Source: Pigoraptor vietnamica (lineage: Eukaryota; Opisthokonta; Filasterea). From it: a DNA stretch of 56,870 nucleotides. Position numbers and translations under genes: made by a program. The DNA lies in assembly GCA_943704525.1 (NCBI GenBank), contig CALSCQ010000133.1:1-56870 (forward strand), in the 5' to 3' direction. This document shows positions 13,701-21,421 of the stretch, in pieces. Numbering within the stretch: the first letter of the stretch is position 1; every line of letters begins with the position of its first letter. The notes beneath the pieces are model-generated. The model saw only the letters and a list, made by a program, of their open reading frames with translations. It was not told the DNA's origin and searched no databases.

Positions 13701-16370
13701 GTCGGCACGATTGTCGGGATTGTCGCGGGCGCGCTGTTCCTCGCCAAGGGGATGTCCCCGGAGAGGCGCGCGAAGCTGTGGCCCAAGGCGCCCCAGCGGA
13801 ACAAGGTCGCGCCCGCCACGCTGTTTGGCTTCCTGTCACGTGCCAGGACGAGGGTTGCGCTGGCGGTCGCGGGGGTCGCCGACGGCGGCAAGAGCGATGC
13901 GGACGGTGCCGCGGGGGCCGCGGGCGCTGGGGGCAAGGCGGACCGCGCCCTGAGCGAGGGGAACTTTGAGGGCCTGTGTCACGTGGAGGGCATCTGCGCG
14001 TATGCGTACATTGCCGACGACGCGCTGCGTGCGGGAGAGCGGCTTGAGGACGCGCGCTTTGAGGAGCACCAGGCGCTGATCTCGGACGGCGAGCGCGTGC
14101 GGACGGAGCTGTTCATGCGCCGCCTGGACCACCTCCTGCGCGACCTCCGCGGGAACGGCGCCATCACGGACGCGCTCGTGGCCGACCTGTCGGAGCGCGC
14201 GTACGGCGCCCTCCGCAAGGCGCAGCGGGCGGCGGCGTCTGCGGCGAAGGCGGCGACGGAGACGAACATGCACCGGATTGCGAAAGAGGCCGCAGCAAAG
14301 CGCGCGGCGGCGGGCAGCGACGAGAGCGAACTGCGTGCGGTCGACCGTTGGGCCGAGCTCGAGGGGCGCGAGGTGCAGGGGCGCGTGGCTGCGGACGAGC
14401 ACTTTGAAGTGCGGCGTGCGCTCGACGACATCAAGACGCGCGTGGTCGGAGAGGCCGCATCGAAGGCAGGGTACTCTGCGTCGCGCGCGGAGGACCTCAA
14501 GGGCGCGATGGAGCGGGACGTGAGCGAGGCCGAGGGGCGGATGGAGGAGCAGATGGGCGTGCTCGTCGCGGGGACGCACGCGCGGACGGTGCGCCGCACG
14601 GGACTGCTCGAGGTGCGCTTTGCGCTCGTCGACGACCGCATTGGTTTCCGTCGCGCGCGGACGGAGCAGGCGGTGCTGCTCGCGCGTCGGCTGGCGGCGG
14701 AGAAGGGGCTCGATGCATCGGTGGCCACCGAAGCCGAGGAACAGCTGCGGCGCGAGGCGGACCGCCTCGAGAAATCGCGCGCGCTGTTCCTCGCGAAGAA
14801 GGAGCGAGAGCTCGCCGAGAAGCAGACGCAGCTGCTGCAGGACGCCCTCAAGGGGATGGTCAAGCGCGCAACGGACACGGTCGCGCGCGAGCCCACCGCT
14901 GGATCCTTCCGCGAGGACGTGCGCGTGCGTCTGGAGCAGCGGCGCGCGCTGTTCGACGAGATGCAGGCGTCGATCGAGGCTGCGGACGGCGCGGACATGG
15001 CCGAGTGGCGTCACGTGTGGGAGGAATTCGAGGAGGAAACGGCCAAGCTGTTCGACGGCATGGAGACGCGCGCGTTTGGGCGCCTGACGGTCGGCGGCGC
15101 GGCGACTCAGGAGGACGTCGAGACGGCCCTTGCGAAGCACCGCGACGGCATCGCCAAGTTCGAGTCGGTCATGTCGGCGCAGCGCCAGCGGCAAGAGGCC
15201 GAGCTCCGTCGCAAGCTGGCCGAGCGCGTGGCGAAGGCGTCGGCGGCGGCTGCGCAGGAACAGGAGGAGATGGCCGAACACAAGGACCAGGGCGGGCGCG
15301 TCATGCAGCGACTGGTGGATGCGCAGGCCGCGCTGGGCGACGACGAGCGCGAGCGCATTCTCAAGGAGCACGAGAACGACGTGACCCGCCTCGTGCGCGT
15401 GATGAACCTCAGCAAGCAGCGCCAGGAACAGACGCTGCGTGACAAGATGGCCGAGCGCCGCCGGCAGAAGCTCGCCTCCCTCCGCCGCAAGCAGGACGAC
15501 GAGCGCGCGTCGGAGCTGCGCAGCGTCCTTGTGCAGGCTGTCTCGGGGGAGGACATCGCGGAGCGCGCTACCGAGCTCGCGGCGAAGCAGCAGCGCGAGC
15601 TGGAGGCCGTGTCGGAGGCGCTGGAGGCGGAAGAGCAGTCGGAGCTCGACAAGCTCCAGGACGAGCTCATGCGACAGAGGGAAGAGGCGCTCAAGCAGCA
15701 CGAGGACAAGATGGCCGAGGAGCTCGCCCGCATGCAGATGGAGCACGCGCGCGAGGAAATTCAGATTCGCCAGGCGCAGCGCGTGCTCAAGAACCTCGAG
15801 GAGGACCTCGTCCGCAGCTTCGCCGGCAAGGATGGCCTCTCGGACGAGGCGTCCGACCGCGCCCTCCGCGAGCATCAGGCTGGGCTCGAGCGCCTCGACG
15901 CTGCGATGCAGGACGAGCGCCAGCGGCAGCAGAAGTTGCTGCAGGAGCGGCTCGCGGCGAAGCGCAAGAGGCGCGAGGAGGCCCTACAGCGGCGGCAGAC
16001 GCAGGAGCTGCTTCGCGAAGAGCGTGCGGCGACGGCGGAGGGGACGCGCCCCGTGACGGCAGGAATCACGACGAACCCGAACATCGTGCGAGTGCAGGCG
16101 GCGGCACGGCACGAGATTGAGATGGCGGCGCTGCGGCGGCAGCTTGACGCGGAGACTCGGCAAGCGAGCGAGGCGCTGCAGCGGAAGATGGAGATGGAGC
16201 GGCTCGCGTCGCTTGAGGCGCAGGAGCTGCGTCTTCTCGCCGAACTTGCGAAGGGCGGGAAGATGTCGCAGGAGTCGCTTGAGGCGCTGCTGAACAACGC
16301 GTTTGGGCAGCGCGGCCAGGCCGAGAACAGGGAGCGCATCCGGAAGCTGTTACTGGCGGCCGCGAAGTAA
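4707..16370 (+). CDS. Giant single-exon surface protein: DUF11-like repeats, one membrane span, cytosolic coiled coil
   Basis: One uninterrupted frame of 3,887 residues, remarkable where most other genes are multi-exon. ATG at 4707 starts a signal peptide (VACALLLALAIAATGASA). Residues ~30-2985 are Ser/Thr/Val/Ala-rich beta-type sequence with many N-x-S/T sites. They contain nine repeats of about 300-325 residues, each marked by a line such as GSVTNVADG..DEVEV or GITNVANN..DTILL followed by DIPxNAxG, then VxEPxL and DAGDxVxF. This line resembles bacterial DUF11/isopeptide-forming fimbrial and adhesin repeats. A hydrophobic, glycine-rich span (IAGTIVGTIVGIVAGALFLA) is at ~2991-3013. The remaining ~870 residues are charged heptad-rich coiled coil with repeated elements of the type EHxxxLxxLxxxMxxxRQRQ, ending TAA at 16368. 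The shape suggests an adhesin or ECM receptor linked to a cytosolic scaffold. Function is inferred, not shown. Long frames on the opposite strand are codon-bias shadows. Confidence 0.93.
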   Translation: MGAQGIAVACALLLALAIAATGASAAVVLSVQHGLVRSTSGAVAFSPSTVGPSSFTQFSQFAASRPGATTSASLLSSPAASDASNADGDDILTYVVVVINTGNAAFPVTNVSVSAPLGIVATASNVTVLTGTGATASFSALSGGLFSRGISVTTALNASASDGSNVLLVLYDVVVDSSSLLPNGPQSSTATVLAGSANVSASCRLTYAAPALVVLSPSPATVSVGGSFVVSARVTFPQGLTANAAAVIRVAGLSGNAAVASLWGRATPDAGVTLGSSAVVSAATDVATGNVDVTIAIGDLTTPATTGASRLSMLLEANFTVLDIPAVAAGGHLLPSVTFSYSPSQVTVQHASASVAIVEPRVSLTSFQATPASSPVDAGVGVTCTFVLTGTTCATCGRAHAIALEIFTLATPTRVAAQSAAVSPNVAGGPSASVQSTQVLVTHLDAGGVLTVTVNAVVTSAARAGEQFTVVGRFAGFKSESTAGARAYGASQNVTSAPITVRSVTMQPAFSTSIPQTAGAALAVGESVDVTASVTLPHGTSAPVVGFRFQLNDNVTAAFVPLSITVTPGQSLTGAALAGTSQLASPPAGVNTTVAGVVVATLGTVTNAFDGARDAKDVLTVVLTVALRDIPALAANINGTVFVSFASDSTSLSATALAWTVVEPSLTLTFSSSAPPQADAYDIVSHAFTVRHASQSTSTAFQVSLSEVLPAAHVLNGSVACVGWNSALDPAGFSIATSTNSGSLIVNVTAPRISLGNALNCSFNASLGVDIQMGSLQQYAAVLLSASAPSAAGAGASWRTYSSVQQQSLSVAPPLVSVNFTGVGLPETVDPRVAIIEATNVAVVVRVPEGSASTFTVTVRGARNVNAPRISLTSAAVSLAGASLTLGGNANVPLQGWNVTVSGPQGAAFNDTATFSFGALTNWPDGKSDANDTLVLSLSLFPADDPSNSHGAPLQILADAAHGGQASSTGSASIAIAEAVLVVAGTTSVPSADALDDVDFNVTVSHAQGSDAPAFALSLAQWADVLVPALNGTVLATVASVNADSFAWVNATFLNASHSRLRTNETLIFTFRCRVVQNVLPSTSFSNRGVAQYTSAAGGAGRVTTVSGSTPFRIDDPTPSLVVVSKTMPDVASPQTVIHESMQLRAVARVPESVTPLFLEVFFPVSNGALQFVVRNATVTRVGSSLRNVTLSIGDSLANATSKGINYDTVGNLVTFPFGSVTNVADGAAGPEDEVEVLFLGHVTDIPQNARGGQLGVRTSIRYGFLSAIVVWNDTTFTIAEPDLAPVLLANVTEFDAGDPVDFTVRVPHSALSSSPAYKNTVDVVIPAHFALDAASVSAQIVTNDSTPVPVVNGQRVTVTFTRLLLGSELSLRFLATARQVVRPDELDVLSVTAVYNSTSLAVPFQGRQYSPPAVTNTLNVRTVAINATLASTSVAETLFANVSVHESFTLDVVVALPESQSLLTVTVTVTGPVPSVSPVQLSTGTVVSLGSSITGSQIATGDGFGTNPSISPQLDLSLARSGFVFAFGGITNVANNLESGADTILLRIVGYVRDVPSNALGSSFRATATANYDGNLHSSAVDFTVAETLLSTSAASSQVLPTDAGDIVSFAFGAQHAQANSTSPAFNLTAVISLESTLQFVVPSVSCAISTGVDAGSLTAVYSSVAESITLRIPRLLSDGAIACTFNATVRQSMPPSSTGHAYLSLSHTSIPPASPLFGRMYTAPAASALISSAAASATFGVRSTSLASTTGLDVTIHEHVILQVNVTLPEGLAPNVTVVVTCPLAGGVSLASVVSASVSRVGPKLNASLSTTPALVTLGNAQDRAVMRLGGVQNTASNTGTDSLSVDVDAVVQDVAANVDGAFLDFVAVVSHNNGTLIVSIPLGPLRVTVRRPVLAPAAVIAPLRVSVNSVARFNLTLAHAASSSSSAYDVRVRFFVDSMLLLNPGSLVVGGGGALVSASNVTGSAGHNTTLTVVVDASPLASPAWIYFTATVSRNVVLGTTLSASTSLNYTTVPPTPGFGGHVSFASAPFADVSVNFVYIDSSVVSSSVAGTADPSFCVGETVTLRLTGSILGGNSPMALGLSLPQSPQGTLLFTVLSATLDSVGRNINGSLLSAGAALGASPRIALSNGNRNLTFDFGTVADSPLFPLDTDDEVSATVVVALLDVAPAVSNLTDAFVASATYEGWTVYKRVAFTVVEPLLKFTVSRASSAHGDAGDVFPVVITVSHLPASMSPAYDIAVTLNLTNMALAPGFSAVVVGGSDPQPVPSVANGTSAVFTIAQLSLGSSATLTLSPLLDATAPAGASISEASSLAYFSAPSGGQPRRLRTAANATTVVVDAPAVGVAIQSTDIAATTGTDVAIGERVTFAVTVTCPEGVVLNASVALRLTGRVAGIPHLSIEAASVQSMSARVSSPRLAPGDAAPTSPNIALSATTSDAAAMDTVVFSLGDVANAFDNAGPDTIVLSVTARVLDRGGTLANVSTGANCTLTYRAGPSGALASLSSTIAVTIREPLLTLSPFSCTPTTGDAGDAVTCSASVRHAPGSTAPAFHVNFTGAIPSIFTRDLNGLTYSIDGGTPVTVSPDDALNAEAPSLPLGSVLTLRSACTLSLATPPGVWGNQTVAMSYASRPRAGMPAGAWRDYAGGSSTAKFSTLAPGNVECTTDPNWPGAQGLVVGLTSTSRLKVRLAEGRAPVKLSLSLPTATEGAGSRRAPGDVTSLLQILRVNVAFLGLQLTAIQNNPPLLIFRSRDSASAPTGPLSAAGFMPDMVDVDFGLVTNSPDNVVSDNDAIVVAIDSVVRDVPANANGRQVSFSAGADMQTASPGGASQSVISEPVLILNKSLSLPTSDVSRVRFQLSVFPAPESLAPAYVVRINDTLPPEFSLVAGSLVVTFGLGFSVLDGAASPDGLTHLDFWADALSTFASSRVIVSYEAVLSASVPTPSSTATRASLTYSALPANFTMARQYGPVVAVATYSKAFEYVRVAVDDHTGTIAGTIVGTIVGIVAGALFLAKGMSPERRAKLWPKAPQRNKVAPATLFGFLSRARTRVALAVAGVADGGKSDADGAAGAAGAGGKADRALSEGNFEGLCHVEGICAYAYIADDALRAGERLEDARFEEHQALISDGERVRTELFMRRLDHLLRDLRGNGAITDALVADLSERAYGALRKAQRAAASAAKAATETNMHRIAKEAAAKRAAAGSDESELRAVDRWAELEGREVQGRVAADEHFEVRRALDDIKTRVVGEAASKAGYSASRAEDLKGAMERDVSEAEGRMEEQMGVLVAGTHARTVRRTGLLEVRFALVDDRIGFRRARTEQAVLLARRLAAEKGLDASVATEAEEQLRREADRLEKSRALFLAKKERELAEKQTQLLQDALKGMVKRATDTVAREPTAGSFREDVRVRLEQRRALFDEMQASIEAADGADMAEWRHVWEEFEEETAKLFDGMETRAFGRLTVGGAATQEDVETALAKHRDGIAKFESVMSAQRQRQEAELRRKLAERVAKASAAAAQEQEEMAEHKDQGGRVMQRLVDAQAALGDDERERILKEHENDVTRLVRVMNLSKQRQEQTLRDKMAERRRQKLASLRRKQDDERASELRSVLVQAVSGEDIAERATELAAKQQRELEAVSEALEAEEQSELDKLQDELMRQREEALKQHEDKMAEELARMQMEHAREEIQIRQAQRVLKNLEEDLVRSFAGKDGLSDEASDRALREHQAGLERLDAAMQDERQRQQKLLQERLAAKRKRREEALQRRQTQELLREERAATAEGTRPVTAGITTNPNIVRVQAAARHEIEMAALRRQLDAETRQASEALQRKMEMERLASLEAQELRLLAELAKGGKMSQESLEALLNNAFGQRGQAENRERIRKLLLAAAK
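5590..13140 (+). repeat. Nine ~920-bp coding repeats of the giant surface protein
   Basis: The conserved line (consensus G.VTN..D....D.(L/I).(V/L)......D(I/V)P.NA.G) starts near 5596, 6515, 7460, 8362, 9293, 10202, 11133, 12060 and 13034. Spacings are 902-974 bases (about 300-325 residues). Nucleotide identity between units is low, so the repeats are old and kept by selection on the protein rather than by recent duplication. A partial N-terminal unit precedes the first. Confidence 0.85.
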
Positions 16371-16793
16371 CAGGCCTTCGTTTGTGTGTGTGTGTGCTCT
16401 GTTGTGTGTATTGTGGTGATCAGCGATGTGTGAATTGCGTGCGTGGCGGTGCGTTGCGTGGCGTGCGAGCAGTCCTATTACACAAGAAAGAGTTTCAGCC
16501 CCTTTGTGCGTTGTGCCTGGCTTCTAATGACTCCGACCTCCGTTCCTGCGAACCGGCATCATCTTCACCATCACTCTTGCCATTGGGTAAGATGGCAGGT
16601 GCGTGCGTTGCGCGTCGGAAGGAACAATGGCACAGCTTGGGACACGCCAGAGCAGTGAATGAGCTGTGCACGCCTGAGAAGTGTGTGTCCTACCAGACGG
16701 TCCTGACGCTGCCGTTCACGAGCACCTTGTGCAACGGCACGGCACAGGTGGGCATCGGCCAAAGGGGTTTCCTTCGGGCGCGGCGGCATCAAC

Positions 16794-16986
16794 GCGAGCT
16801 GGAGGCCGTAGGCGGAAGAGCAGTCGGAGCTCGACGAGCTCCAGGACGAGCTCATGCGACAGAGGGAAGAGGCGCTCAAGCAGCACGAGGACAAGATGGC
16901 CGAGGAGCTCGCCCGCATGCAGATGGAGCACGCGCGCGAGGAAATCCAGGTAAGCCAGGCGCAGCGCGTGCTCAAGAACCTCGAGG
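16794..16986 (+). repeat. Partial duplicate of the giant gene's coiled-coil segment (from 15596-15808)
   Basis: It is nearly identical to 15596-15808, including GACAAGATGGCCGAGGAGCT, with an internal deletion of about 17 bases and a few substitutions. The copied frame is not continued on either side, and the copied part is about 60 residues of an 870-residue tail. It is a gene fragment, not a paralogue. The high identity points to a recent event. Confidence 0.9.
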
Positions 16987-17030
16987 ACTTCAGTTGTGAT
17001 TCAGTGTGTGCCCCGGCCGTCTACTTTGGA

Positions 17031-17168
17031 CTCGCACTCTGCCATTAGTAACCATCAACGTGCAACATGAGTGTTAGGCGCTCATGGCGTCGTCCTTCAC
17101 TCGCACTCTGCCATTAGCAACCATCAACGTGCAACATGAGTGTTAGGCGCTCATGGCGTCGTCCTTCA
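17031..17168. repeat. 69-bp direct tandem duplication
   Basis: Copy 1 (17031-17099) and copy 2 (17100-17168) both start CTCGCACTCTGCCATTAG and end CGTCGTCCTTCAC. They differ by a single substitution (GTAACC versus GCAACC), so the duplication is very recent. It is intergenic. Confidence 0.93.
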
Positions 17169-17541
17169 CGCGGGCAGTCGCTCGCCGTCTCACAGACTGT
17201 CGCACAGACTGTCACTAATACTGCGCTGCCGTCACTCACAGTCTCGAGTCACACAGACTGTCACTACTTACTGTGCTGCCCATTCGGAATGCCATTGTCG
17301 GGCACGTGGTGCGCGGCTTGGGTAACAGCGAATGGGGACTATGGGTACAGTACACGTGCGCGGTTCACACGCCAAGGTTGCAGTTTCATTTGCGCTCGCG
17401 CCCACACAGCCCACACGAGTGAGGACGTGCCAAGCTCCCACACAATGCCTGAGACTAGAAAGAAGCCGTGAGCAAGCTGCAAAGTGAACGCGTGGCCTAA
17501 CTCGAAGGGCGCACAACCAACAATACCTCTCAGATTGAACC

Positions 17542-19607
17542 TCAACCATTCTTCAGCGTTGCGTTGAACACATCGCGAGCGGCCGCAAGTCGGTCCCCAT
17601 CGTATGGGTCGTACAGCACCCTGCGCGCCTCGCGAAGGAAGGGCTTGATGTCGTCCACCGACGAAGGCATTTCGTTGATCATGCAGCCGAACATGCTCGG
17701 CGTCGTGAGGGCGGCGCGCTTCAGCTCGTAATAGGCCACCTGCGCACACAACACGCATCACACGTCAGCAAGAGACGAGGGCAGAGAATAATACGCACTG
17801 ACGGCTTGGTCCACGCGCAGACGCAATCACCGGCACAAAGGGGTGCAATGCGGTGGTGAATTGCGTGGGGGAAGGAGCATACCTCGTCCTTCTGGCGAAT
17901 GGTGCAGCGGCAAAGCGCGCTCTCCTCATCCACGGCCCGCGCGGCGAGGTAGAACGCCGTAAACAGAAGCGACTCCATGTCGTGCAGCGGGCCGTACTCC
18001 ACGCCGACAGTCCCCGTCGCCTCCGAGGGGATGCGTTCGTACTTGACGAGGTACGACCGCATAAGCTCAAGCGGCATGAATTCGAACGTCCCGCGGAGTT
18101 CGACAAACGTGCCCGATGCAACGGAGCAGTCCCAGTCGATCAGCACGCTCTTCCTGCCGTCGGTCGAGCACGCAATGTTGTGCGGCTTCACGTCCCCGTG
18201 CATCACCCCCTTCCCGTGCGCGTGCTTCAGCGCAGCCCACGTGCGACCGACAACACCGGCAATCGCCTTCGCGGGGACCTCCAGCGAAGGAACGGACATG
18301 ACCGGCCTCGTCACAATCCCGGCGAAACGCTCGCCATCAATCACGCAGCTCTCGACGACGCCGACAAGCTGCGGAAGGCCGACGGCGGCAGTGTCGTTCT
18401 CCAGCGCCCTCATCGCACGGTACTCGCCCAACGCCCTTGGCGCACGGTCGGTAACAAAGAGCTTGACGCACACACGCTCGCATCCCTCGGCCTCCGAAAC
18501 CGGCACCGCCGACATCACGCGGCCCGTCGTGGACGCGAAGATGTCGACGACGTCCCCGAGAGCGACCTTCCGCGCCTCGTTCCCGTCCTCAAACGTGGCC
18601 GCCAGAGTGTGGGGCGGTTCGACGAACCCGAGGTCCTCCCCAGCCGCCCGCAGCCACGCGCGCAGCAGGAAAAAGCCCTTCCACAGCTGCACGCAGCCCG
18701 CCTTCTCCGCGTGCGGCCGAAACAGGTCGTACCGCTCCGAGACCGACTCGAGACGCACGCCACTGTCGGTGCTTTCGTCGCGCACGATACGGACGGAAAC
18801 GACACTCGTCATGTCCCCGACGAGCGCGCACACGAACGTCCGCGCCTTCTGGTGCTCGAACACCGCCTGCGCCCGCTGCATCGTCCGCGCAATCGCCTCT
18901 TCGAGAACGCTCGACCCGCCCCCAAACTCGCGCTCGAGTTCGCACACGCTCACGACGGAAATCCAGTGACCGTGCTGGCCGCGCCTAAGCGTGATGTTGG
19001 GGCTCGTGTTGACCCTGCGAGCCGTCTTCGTGTCGTGGAACACGCGCAGAGGGTCGTCGGTTTTGATCAATCGAAGCAGCTCCATAAACATATGCTGAAC
19101 GTCGACTTCACCGTGCGCTTCGAGGGACGCCGCCGTGAACCTCGCGTCGAGGGTGATCGGGTCCGCAAACGACGTGGGCGCTGCGTTGGCGCGTTGCGAG
19201 GACGTCAAAGGGACCGCCGCCCTCTTGTTCGCGTCGATCGGCGGCGTGTTCTCGTCGGTCTTCTCCAACAACGTCATATGCTTGCGTGGCCGCTTCGTCT
19301 TTGTCGCGCCGTCCGCGGCTGGCGGAGACGACTCCAGGCCATCGCAGACGAACGCAAACGCCTTGACCGGGATGCTCGTGGTGATGCATAACGCGTCCGC
19401 CGTTTTCCTCCCCAAAACTCTCTGAACTTCCGGCACGAAATCCCACACGTGCGACTTTTGCTGGGACTCGCCGACGGGACGGTTGAGCTTGCGTTCGAGC
19501 TCTTCCTGCCTTTTGCGAAGCGCCTCGACGTTCATTCGCGAGTTTTCCTCGACCTTGCGAATCTCCGCTTTCGTCGCCTCCCCCTGTTCCTTGAGCAGCT
19601 GCTGCAT
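17542..19607 (-). CDS. Crinkler-type (REase-like plus degenerate protein kinase) protein
   Basis: Two exons, 19607-17883 and 17739-17542, joined by a 143-base GT-AG intron in phase 0; about 640 residues. The order is: short coiled coil (~1-45), a low-complexity linker, an alpha/beta region at ~165-340, then a protein-kinase-like domain at ~350-600. The alpha/beta region has a strand-rich core (NITLRRGQHGHWISVVSVCEL) that recalls the PD-(D/E)XK fold of CR/Crinkler effectors. Kinase signatures are KLFV for the beta-3 lysine, catalytic loop HGDVKPHN (HGD in place of HRD), LIDWDCS in place of DFG, and FEFMPLEL in place of APE. This REase-kinase pairing is typical of Crinkler/FunK1-like proteins of fungi, oomycetes and other eukaryotes. 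The usual secretion leader is not seen. The frame is open upstream without ATG to ~19830, and another in-frame ATG at 20075 could belong to a further 5' exon, so the N terminus is uncertain. Confidence 0.75.
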
Positions 19608-20750
19608 TAACGCCGTAACTTGAGCGGCATCCAGCCCAGCCGGCGGCTGCGCTTCCTTCGAAGTGCTCAGGGCCTTAACTTTGCGTTTCAGCGAAGTTGA
19701 CGCCTCGCGACAAGTGCCGCTCGTCGACGAAGCGGCGCTGCAAGTCGACGCGTTCTCAGACGACGACGAAGGTGTGACGAAGGGCCAGAGCCGCTGCCGC
19801 TCGCAGAATCTTCGGTCTCAGCAGTGGCGTTCTTCCCTCCACGCGCCGATGCCGACGTCACCGACGACGTCCCCGCGGCGGCCCCCAAGACGCGCGCACA
19901 CCGCACAGGGACGCCCTTCGCGGCCTTTTCACGGGCTGCAGCGGGGCCTGAGCGCAGGGATGCTCGGGATTCCAGCTTCGCCTTTGCGCAGCACATGCAC
20001 CTTGCTCGTCGTCTTGGTCGATGTGGGTGGCCTGTTAACGCCGAGCGGGCATCCCGTCGCAGACTGCGCGTCCATCGCTGGTGCGCACACACACGCTTCC
20101 TCCCCCACCCACTCTCTGCAGTCTGCTGACGCACACCGCAAAAATGCAGTCCAGTACAAGCGTATGCAGGGACGCGTGTTGTGCGTTTTGCGTGTGCTAG
20201 AGTGGGATGACAGTAACGGCCGTTGTCTCACCTTTGTGCGCGGGAAAAAATTTATTTTTCACCTCGTCACTATGGAAATTGTATTGGGAATGGATTATTA
20301 GCAAGCGAGCCATTTCAGTTCGCTCGAAATTTGAATTCAAGTTTCCCCCTTGTGCTTGGCCACGTGACGCGCTTCACGGTTGTTTGCTGCGCGTTCAATG
20401 GAGCTTCAGGGCCATGCTGCGTGCACAGCGCCCCCTGTTTTTCGCGGGTACATTGCGCCCTATGGCGTTGTATTTATTCACGATGTCGGCCATTCTGGCG
20501 CACACCGTTGACGAGGCCCGAGTACCGTGACCGCGCCAACGCAGGCACGCCCACCCGATAGCAAGCCGCCGCGTCGTTATTTGCCCACGTTCCGCGCCGT
20601 CGACGTGGATGCCGACGGTCTTTGGAGTGGTGCACAACGTGAGGAACGTGACACACCAGAGACGGTGTGTGGCAAGCGCGCTCGAAGGCCGCAACATGTG
20701 CATGGTACCCGCACTCGATACCTCGCCCTTCGATATCAGGCAACCGTAGC

Positions 20751-21017
20751 ATGACCCCCATTGCGCCTGCGCGTGCGACGGCGTTGCCGACGGCCCTCGT
20801 CTTCGTCAAAGGCAATAGCGGCGTCGTGTACGTTTGCGACCCGCCCGGCACGTCCCGGCAGCTGCAGTGCGTGTCGAGCAGCGACGGCAAGTCGTTGCGC
20901 GAGGAGAGCGCTCCTCTGCCCGACCAGACGGTCAAAGGGGTTTCCTTCAGGCGAGGCAATTGGAGGGTCGGCTTTGCTTGCAGTGCGAACGGCGCCCAGG
21001 GGTGCGCCGCAGTTTAG
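20751..21017 (+). CDS. Doubtful 88-residue ORF with an AP2-like motif
   Basis: ATG at 20751, stop at 21015. Near the end it reads VKGVSFRRGNWRVGF, which resembles the beta-sheet part of AP2/ERF DNA-binding domains (a GVxxxx..KWRA pattern). Nothing else in it supports a full AP2 domain, and there is no flanking exon with matching phase. The underlying DNA string AAAGGGGTTTCCTTC recurs at 16759 next to the duplicated gene fragment. It may be a remnant or chance. The antisense frame is also open. Confidence 0.2.
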   Translation: MTPIAPARATALPTALVFVKGNSGVVYVCDPPGTSRQLQCVSSSDGKSLREESAPLPDQTVKGVSFRRGNWRVGFACSANGAQGCAAV

Positions 21018-21326
21018 GGTGAACGCGCCCTCGCATGCCACCCCATCGCAAGGGCCCCACTCGACTCACAAGCATTGCACAGTACCACCGGAATGAATTG
21101 CCTTGCCACTCGACACATGCACAGTCCTATCGGCATACCCCCTTGCATAAGGAACACGTCGCACAGACATCGACAGACAAGCATCCGCAGGGCACGCACG
21201 TTGGCTTTTTGGGACGGTCCGCTGTATTGTTCGTTCCGTTCAGTGGTCGGTGCGCGGGTCCTACCCTCGCAGGGATGACGGCGCCGTGTGTGGCGCAAAC
21301 AGTAGGGAAAGGCAAACGTACACAGC

Positions 21327-21385
21327 AACACACACACACACACACACACACATACACACAACAAACCCACACACATACACACAAG
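21327..21385. repeat. CA microsatellite
   Basis: A (CA)n run with interruptions, located just past the 3' end of the 21422-23920 gene (which is on the minus strand). Confidence 0.9.
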
Positions 21386-21421
21386 TACATCGACTCCGAA
21401 GCACGCATTACACATCCACTC

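Larger units (their letters stand above)
16371..17541. other. Gene-poor spacer with degenerate duplicated DNA
   Basis: This stretch lies between the stop of the giant gene and the stop of the kinase gene. It contains a broken copy of the giant gene's coiled-coil DNA (16794-16986), a 69-bp tandem duplication (17031-17168) and short CAGACTGTC(A/G)CA repeats at 17190-17275. At 16758-16775 it shares the string AAAGGGGTTTCCTTC with 20935-20949. No intact gene is supported. Confidence 0.7.
19608..21421. other. 1.8-kb spacer with an AT-rich island and no well-supported gene
   Basis: The region may contain a 5' exon of the kinase gene: an ATG at 20075 (-) lies in the same frame as 19607, with two stops between. 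It also holds an AT-rich island (20255-20345) carrying TCGAAATTTGAATTC, one doubtful small ORF (20751-21017, +) and a CA microsatellite (21327-21385). Competing frames on both strands show no family signature. Confidence 0.5.

Noticed and set aside
13836-15875. Minus-strand open frame of 679 codons opposite the giant gene's coiled coil, and other long antisense frames at 7019-10328
   Set aside because: They mirror GC-rich third-position codon use of the plus-strand gene, have no family motifs and no start or splice logic of their own.
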